Source: Symsagittifera roscoffensis
Lineage: Eukaryota; Xenacoelomorpha; Acoela; Convolutidae
Direction: 5' to 3'
NCBI RefSeq assembly: GCF_963678635.1
Contig: NW_026970773.1
Span: forward strand, 1-64,000
Length of the DNA stretch: 64,000 bases
The position numbers and the translations under genes were made by a program. The first letter of the stretch is position 1. Each line of letters starts with the position of its first letter. Of the stretch, positions 57,439-64,000 are shown piece by piece. A model generated the notes under the pieces. The model saw nothing but the letters and a program-made list of their open reading frames with translations, ran no database searches and was not told where the DNA came from.

Positions 57439-60400
57439 TCCGTTTCCGTCCTCGCTTTCATTGCGACTTTCCCAAACAGTATCGTCAATTGCTTGTGTTG
57501 TCTTTCCAGAGTTTTCACACAATCCAGACCTCCACAAACGTGACCTTCCAGTCCACAGAATTCCGCCAGACAGCTACCAGGTTTGACCCAGTTTTCTGGT
57601 CCCCAGCCAGGAAACTCCACCTTGTCTTCCCCGTTGCTCCTAGAGGCCGTAATCATCACATTATATAAGATGTTAAGGTCACGCAGGTTACAGTCTGCAT
57701 TCAGGTTCCTCTGCACATCTTGTGTCGCCCGTAATATCGAGTCAGCGTTGGGACTAGGACACCAATTCCCACACTAACAACAAGCTCGTTCTCAGTAGTT
57801 CATCTGAGAATCCCAACCCAAACTCCACTCTTTTGTCGGATTTTGGTACGGAAGGTGCGGTCACCTCTTCTTCCAAGACCAGTCCCAATTTGATCTGAGA
57901 ATTGGTAGCGCTCTTAATCGTTACAATTTTCGACGTCCAGAATCTCAGCAACACTACCTGCTCGTAATCGAAGAAGCAATCGCGTATGTCTTCACTCAGG
58001 AACGGGTTGTACGCTATCCCTATGATTCCGGATACGTAGTTGTACGACTTCTTCTTGATCGTTCCACAGTATTCACTGGATTTCGGCAGTGCCCCCATAG
58101 ATTATTTACTGAGTCTCAGCTCCTTGTTTGAAAATCTCCTGATTTCGTCTATCTTTCTCATGGGCTCTAACTCCTCGGGTTATTTCATTTTCACCCTCAT
58201 CGGTTTGCTTTGCTGTAAATCCAGCAGTGCTAGCAAGAGTAGGGATTTTGCTCGCTCATCGCCCTCTCTCAGCCTCTTGACACAAGTGTTCAATGCTGGT
58301 ACTGAAATATGCACTATCATGAATGGAATGAAACAGAGAGCGTCTCTCCGCTTCGCACACGCTACTGCTGTTCCATCTTAGATCATCAGATCCCTCAGGT
58401 TCATCATAAGGAAAACATTCTCTTCTTTTGACCTCTTTCTTTCTTCGCGAGTCAATTCCATCATGCACCAGGCGAACCTCAGTTGTAATTAGGTTCTCAC
58501 GTAAGGTACTGCCATAAGAGCGTGTATTCTTGGCGCAGTCATCATCTCTTCTTCGATGTACCGTAACACCACTGCTTTCCATGGAAGGCTCACCAACTGC
58601 TCTATCGTTTCTGCCTGTATCTCAGACGACGGTAAAGTCCCGTACGCCTTCTGCTTGAGGGTGGTGCCTTGCAACATTGTCTCCAGATATCCCTCCATGG
58701 CACTCTTGTCTTCCAGAGCCATCACATACCCTCTAGCCGAGTTTCGGTACTCCAACATCTCCATGTATCCACCGGCTGGCTCATCTATCGACACAGCCTC
58801 CGATACCGTCAGTCGGTTATACTCCACTGGTACCAGTTGTCCTGCGACACTTCCCTTTCCGTGATTCATAGAAGATGGCTTAAAGACTTTCAATGTGCTT
58901 TCTCCACACTGGCTCAGTATTTCCATTTCTAAGGTTGCTCCAGTCAGAGTGCGGTCACCTGTTGACTTTATTCCCGCCATGAGAATGGGTGGCACCATCG
59001 CTACATCAGTTAACATTTTTTTGTCCGTGCCAGGCAAGTGTTAATCACCTTGTCCCAAATCCGTGACCTCTTCGACTCGTTTTCTTTTCGCTGAATTGAC
59101 AGCTTTTCTCGTTATCTCCGAAACCACCTTCGCCTTTCCTACTCTCCTCGGCATCACTCTGCTGCCTAACTTCATTTTCATCTCGTTGATCTTATCAATC
59201 ACCAATTTCGATCGCATCGTTCCTTTCCTGGTTCTTGACAGATACACCACCTCTCCTTTATCGTCCTGCGGTGTCATCTTGATGGGAGAGTTCGCTTCAT
59301 TTTCGTCAGTGGCTGAGTCAATGAACAGCTCACACAATCTCCCTTCACACTCATCAAGCCTGTCAAAGACTTCCCGCATCAATGCTCGGTTGAGACCTGT
59401 TTTCAAAATGGACTGGGTCCCATAGCTCTTAACTACTGGCCAGACTTCTTCCATGAACGCCACTCTGTCCAATCTACATCCTGTCCTATTCTCATGGTCT
59501 CGGTGATGTACTTCCCACTTTTCTTCGGGCAACAATCCCAAGAAAAGTACTCTGACTGAGCCCTCTATTCGTCTTCTTCTTGGTGATTCCATGAGGATTC
59601 TTTGTTCGTTATTTCTTGAATTGCCAGGAGAGCTGCTCTCCGGCTATATTCCATTTCATTTCAATTCTCAAAATCACTGAGTAAATTGAAATCCAGGCTG
59701 GATACTCCCCCTGTCGATGCTCTGTCGTCTTCCCCACCAGCTTGATTTGATCTTTTTGTATGGGTTCTTCGGTTTGACGGCTTCCTCACTGTCCATCATC
59801 CCCTTCTGACTTATCCCTCTTCGAGCGTGAGGGTCCTTGCTTTCAGTGTCGACTCCTTCCGGAAACTTCGGTATGATCAAGGTACCGGCCGATCTATCTT
59901 CCTCTTCTCCATGGACCACTTTGATTTCATCACAACCGAAGGGTGCTAGGAAGGTTCTCGACTGTAGCGTTCCTACTACCGTCAACTCCGGTTTCACACT
60001 AGTCAGGATCAAGGAGGCCTCAGGCAGTTCGGTCCTGCCTCTCATCTTCATAGGCGCTAGGCATAATCCCGACCACTCCTTATCAAATCTTCCGGGCTTG
60101 GGAGTCGCAGCGTTGCTTATTCGCGTCCTCGTCGCTTGATCCGTGTAGGCAAATCACGTATACTGTAACACGGATGCATTTCTTCCCACCAAGTGTGTAT
60201 CCATCATTGCCACGAATTGCTCCATTCTCCTCTCATTGGTTTCAGATGCTCTCAACCTATGAGCTTGTACCACGGAGACTGCTCCGAGCAACATCCTTCT
60301 TATCAGAGGGAACTCAGGGATTGCCTCCGGCAGCTTCTCGTAATCGCCCCAGTCTTTCGTCTCTTCCCTCACTTTGTGATATGTTGCAGTGAGACGAGGA

Positions 60401-63109
60401 ACTCTGGTCATTTCACCATTCGTCTTGTCATAGGGTCTCAGATTCCAGAGCTTTGGAAACACCTCGATATGCCCTCTCTCTATTTCTCCCATGCGATCAC
60501 GGAATTGATCGTCAAAGATGATGACTGTCATCTCTGGCTCTGATATTTTCGCCAATAACAGATCTTCACTCATGAGCTCCCGCAATGTGGGCTGCTCACA
60601 CCAGTTCAGTACACTACCGTCCACTGCTGATATGAGGTTCTGGTGCAGCACCGACCTCCTATACGCCTCCACCTAAACGTCAGGGAACGCAAACGTGACT
60701 GTTGGTCCATAGATTACTGTCACAAACTGCGTGGCTCCTCTGATCAATGCTAAGGGATCGGTTCTCATAGCCAAGCTCAGATCGGTTAATAGGGGCATGC
60801 TCCCATTATGTCGTCTAACATCTTCTTCTCTTTCGATAGTCTGATCTTCTCCCGTACCAAAGCGATTTTGTTGTAAGACATAATGGATAAGAGTGTGTCT
60901 CAGGTCTCTTATCTTATTCCACGAGTCCATGGACTTCTTCAAATCCAAAATCCTCACTCTCTCTCTCTCATCTGCTCTGGACAACGCGTCAATTTCATTA
61001 GTCCTCCCAAGTTTCCGTGGGTAATTGTAATCAGCGTTAGAAGCCCATCTAACCGCAGGTTCTGAATTCCTTCGGTAAGCAGCATCGACGGTCCTTTCAC
61101 GAAATTCTCTGCTCCAAATGTCACGAACAAGGCTAATAGTTCCACTATTGACACTTCCACTACTGCTCGGAGGAATTCCTTTATCAAGTAATGAAAGACT
61201 TTCGGGTAGACTTTTGCCAAGAAAGACGCGGTCCATCCGGCTCCCAACCCTTCCAGCATGCTGTCCGTCCGTTCAAAACCTTCCTGTCCCTTCACTTCCT
61301 GGGTCCAGAATGTTTCCAGGGTAATCTGACACACTGTTTACAAATTCAGCGGTCTTTTCTTCAGCATTTTCCGCTAGGTTCACCTCCTTTAACAAGTAGG
61401 CATGGATCTTCGTGATCATCACAGGGCCTTGCTCAAAAGCATCTGCACCCAATGCCGCTACTCGAGGACTTAGGTGTAGCCACTTGTTGGCTTCCGGTTT
61501 GGTTCTCAAAACCATCGCCTCCAATTGAGCACTAGTCTCTTGGGAGTTCTCCCTTCTCGTGTTTTCACCTGTCACTTCCATTGCTCGGAACCATTGGTCG
61601 TTGGACATCGCTATGACCACTGGATGGTCGTCGTCTATTCCCCGTTTCAGTTTGCGCTGTCGACTGAAATTGGACAGTTCCAACCCAAGCACCTATTCCA
61701 ACACTAACATGTGCAGCACATGGTCCTTGAATCCTCTCATCGCGTTCGATATATCTGACCACACTAAAGGTAGTTCAGCCCTGAGTGGTCCCAGGTTCTC
61801 CATCTCTATCATGCGATTTGGTCCCAATATGATCACATCATATTTCCCTTCCGAAAGCAAGGTCACATTCGCATACACGAAATTCAGTCCATCCGGGAGA
61901 TATGCATACCCCGGAGACAACGCGAATACTACTCTCGGTGTCACCTTGGTGAACGACCCCTCTTTCGTCGCATCCACCACTTCACACATTGACTCAAGGA
62001 TATCTTTTATCGCTGGCCACACACCACTCTCTGCCGTGGTAGGATCTCTGAGTCTGCTCAGAAAACCTCTACTGTGTAATGGTCATTGATGCCAGCAAAC
62101 ACGATCGGAATTGGGTTCATGTCCGTCTCTCTTTGTACCCCTATAGCCATAGATACCGATTGCAGTAGGTCCAGATTGACCGCTGTCAACATTATGACGT
62201 CCGGCCAAAACAGAGACTTGGAAGTGTACACAAACTCTGAATTCGCTACTGTCATGATCTTGGCCTTCCTTATTTCTGCTTTGCCATAGGCGGCGAAGAT
62301 GGTCTCATCTTTCTTTATTGCTTTCAATCCGCCGTATCTTTGGACATCACCATCTTGACTCACTAGTTGCGGGTATATTCTTTTACATGACCAAGGGGTG
62401 CCGTCAGCTGCCTGAACATCTTCACATGTTGTCCAATCGGCGCTCTCGTCATCAGAAATCTTCCTGGTCTTTCTTCTCTAATCCCCTCATCATGATTCAA
62501 TCTCACATCCTGCAGTGGTCTTGCGTTCACTGGTCCCATTGTGTTACTAGAGGGCAGTCCCTCTAGGTCAGCAAATCTCAAGGCCGTCGTGGAACTGAAG
62601 TTTATGCTAGCAGCTATCAACCAGTCTACGCCTGTTATCGAGTACAGTCTGCTGACGGACAGCCTCGCTCCATTCAGCATCCTCCTTGCATCTTCGATGA
62701 AGCTCACCCTCTGGAGATCCAGCTTCATCAGTTCGTCTTTATACACATGCCAGGGAGATGGTATGGGTCTTGACCACATCAACGAGCCTCTGCTCGGGCG
62801 TCTCTCCTCTCGACTGGTACTTGTCATCTCCGATCTCGTGTCTGACCTAGACGTGCTGGTTTTCTCTTCGATTGGGTTAACAGGTCCTAGTCTTCTCCGA
62901 GGATGAATGGTCCTCCTTACCTGTGCTTCTCCTAATCGATCCTGAACATCCGTCCTTTGACCTGGTTCGCTGGAGCTCTGTTGTCTATAATTCGTGACAG
63001 CCGGGACCATCCCCAAGCGTGTTTCCAGGTTAGGAGGCACAAAGGTGGTAATCACCGTTTCGCTCGATGATCCTTCTTCCCTCAGCACTCCTGTGCCGAA
63101 GAGTTCATC

Positions 63110-63640
63110 CAATCTCTCCTGGAAGACTCTGTTCAGCCAAGCCTGTCCTTCTATACTATCGAAGTGTATGCCGTCCGTGGTCAGCCTGGCCTGATCCATC
63201 GCTCTCAACTCATGTTCGATGTCCATGAGGATCATCCTCCCGGCATTCCGACTTGCGAGATTCCTCAAAATATTGTTTGACCTGACCATCCCTTCGTTGT
63301 GAAGTCTCCCTGCTGCGGTCAAGCTACTTGCATTCATAGACACCGTGCAAACGATCAGTACCGCGCAGTTGAACTTCTGCCAGAGAGTAGTGAACAAGCA
63401 CACCATCATCGACTCCCGTAGCGCTTCCTCCTCATCCGAACTTCTCGAAATGTTGTTTGTTCCAACCTGGATCATCACACTGGGGATCCTTCTGGATTCA
63501 TTAGTTCTACTATCCGATATAACTGGGCTATTGTCGCTCCTCCGACGGCCATCACCGTGATGACTCAAGGGGTCCTCAAACTCGAGAGCACTCTGGCCAA
63601 GCTGTCCCCCAGTATCAGATGTGATGTGCACCCAGTGGCG
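63110..63640 (-). other. SGNH/GDSL hydrolase domain in the giant ORF
   Basis: All four blocks are visible on the minus strand: LILGDSLARVL (GDS at 63609-63601), AVGGATIAQL (block II Gly), VMIQVGTNNIS (block III Asn, about 63465-63450) and DGIHFDS (block V Asp and His, about 63177-63157). SGNH enzymes are serine esterases acting on acyl or acetyl esters. A TGA (63567-63565) lies between blocks I and II and a frameshift before block III, so this copy is dead, though the catalytic residues remain. Confidence 0.75.
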
Positions 63641-64000
63641 GTTGCTGTAGGTTTACTGCCGGGTTCCAAGTCGCTCGATTGAAGCAAGCTCTCGGATCTG
63701 TCTCCGGGACTCCCGTGAAGCTATATCTCAACTGATTGTTCTTCTGTACGTCTATTACTCGAGACGCTTTTTTCGCCGGCATCTTCCTTATTTTTCTCTC
63801 TGGGGCCTCAGAACTCCCCATTGGTGTCGTGTCGTTAACTCCTTCTCTGGTCATCACACTTCGAGAGAGCCGTACTCTACCCGCATCGTCGATTGTTCCA
63901 TAGGGTGCAGTCACCCCGGAACCTTGTGCATTCTTGTTGGCGACTAGTCGTCCAGCTGTCTCTATCAGCCTCTTCACCGTTTGTTCCATGACTGGATCAC

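Larger units (their letters stand above)
57433..64000 (-). pseudogene. Giant retroelement ORF with SGNH hydrolase domain, element (ii), main part
   Basis: It enters from the right edge and runs to 57433, then would continue at 38115 but for the Polinton. About 2,190 codons are in view, in long blocks (63631-62363 is 422 codons; others 100-190) separated by frameshifts and stops. Order: N-terminal GSGVTAPYGTIDDAGRV; SGNH domain; RRTIHPRRRLGPVN linker; then SVSRLYSITGVDWLIAASIN and a long unrecognised region with WSDISNAMRGFKDH, HYLIKEFLRAVVEVSIVELL and WNLRPYDKTNGEM, all matched in element (i). Repeated family members keep the same architecture. It lies 3' of pol in element (i). Function unknown. 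Confidence 0.75.

Overview
The window looks like AT-rich, repeat-dense nuclear DNA of a nematode, most likely Caenorhabditis or a close relative. The reasons are Maverick/Polinton-type protein-primed DNA polymerase sequence, a Ty3/gypsy pol of the kind abundant in Caenorhabditis, and very short introns with T-rich acceptors. I see no ordinary host gene, tRNA or rRNA. The whole window is satellite DNA and nested mobile elements.

Layout. 1-5.8 kb: six tandem copies of a composite satellite of about 0.9-1.04 kb, one module of which also forms the ends of the two retroelements below. 5.8-8.46 kb: debris, including a relic of a Polinton PC4-like gene and short exon-like blocks. 8.46-16.28 kb: a decayed Polinton whose left arm is colinear with the good copy but whose remaining gene relics lie inverted. 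16.28-34.96 kb: a minus-strand, 5'-truncated Ty3/gypsy-like element (RT thumb, RNase H, integrase, long tail, macro-domain-like segment, then a giant ORF with an SGNH hydrolase domain), carrying a near-identical 5.5 kb tandem duplication. 34.96-38.12 kb plus 57.43-64 kb: a second copy of the giant-ORF element, split in two by a Polinton and running off the right edge.

The centrepiece is that Polinton, 38116-57432 (19,317 bp). It has 5'-AG...CT-3' ends, terminal inverted repeats of about 500 bp and a perfect 6-bp target duplication (ATCAGT). It carries a protein-primed family B DNA polymerase gene (zinc fingers, OTU-like segment, exonuclease and polymerase motifs), now broken by nonsense codons, a 5-bp duplication and a deletion. 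Around it are small accessory genes: a stand-alone zinc-finger protein related to the polymerase N-terminus, a PC4-like gene, a 195-residue protein, and an acidic protein present in four copies, three of them intact in 1.69 kb tandem units. I recognised no integrase, packaging ATPase, protease or capsid genes.

The most unusual structure is regulatory. Two divergent promoters inside the Polinton share CArG boxes, a GCGTAGGCG element and a TATA box at identical spacing. The polymerase promoter is a 60-bp array of CRE (TGACGTCA) plus CArG (SRF-type) sites. Another promoter carries a 54-bp array of CCAATCAGA (NF-Y-type) boxes. Together these suggest a virus-like element that reads host signal-responsive transcription factors. 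This part is inference from motifs.
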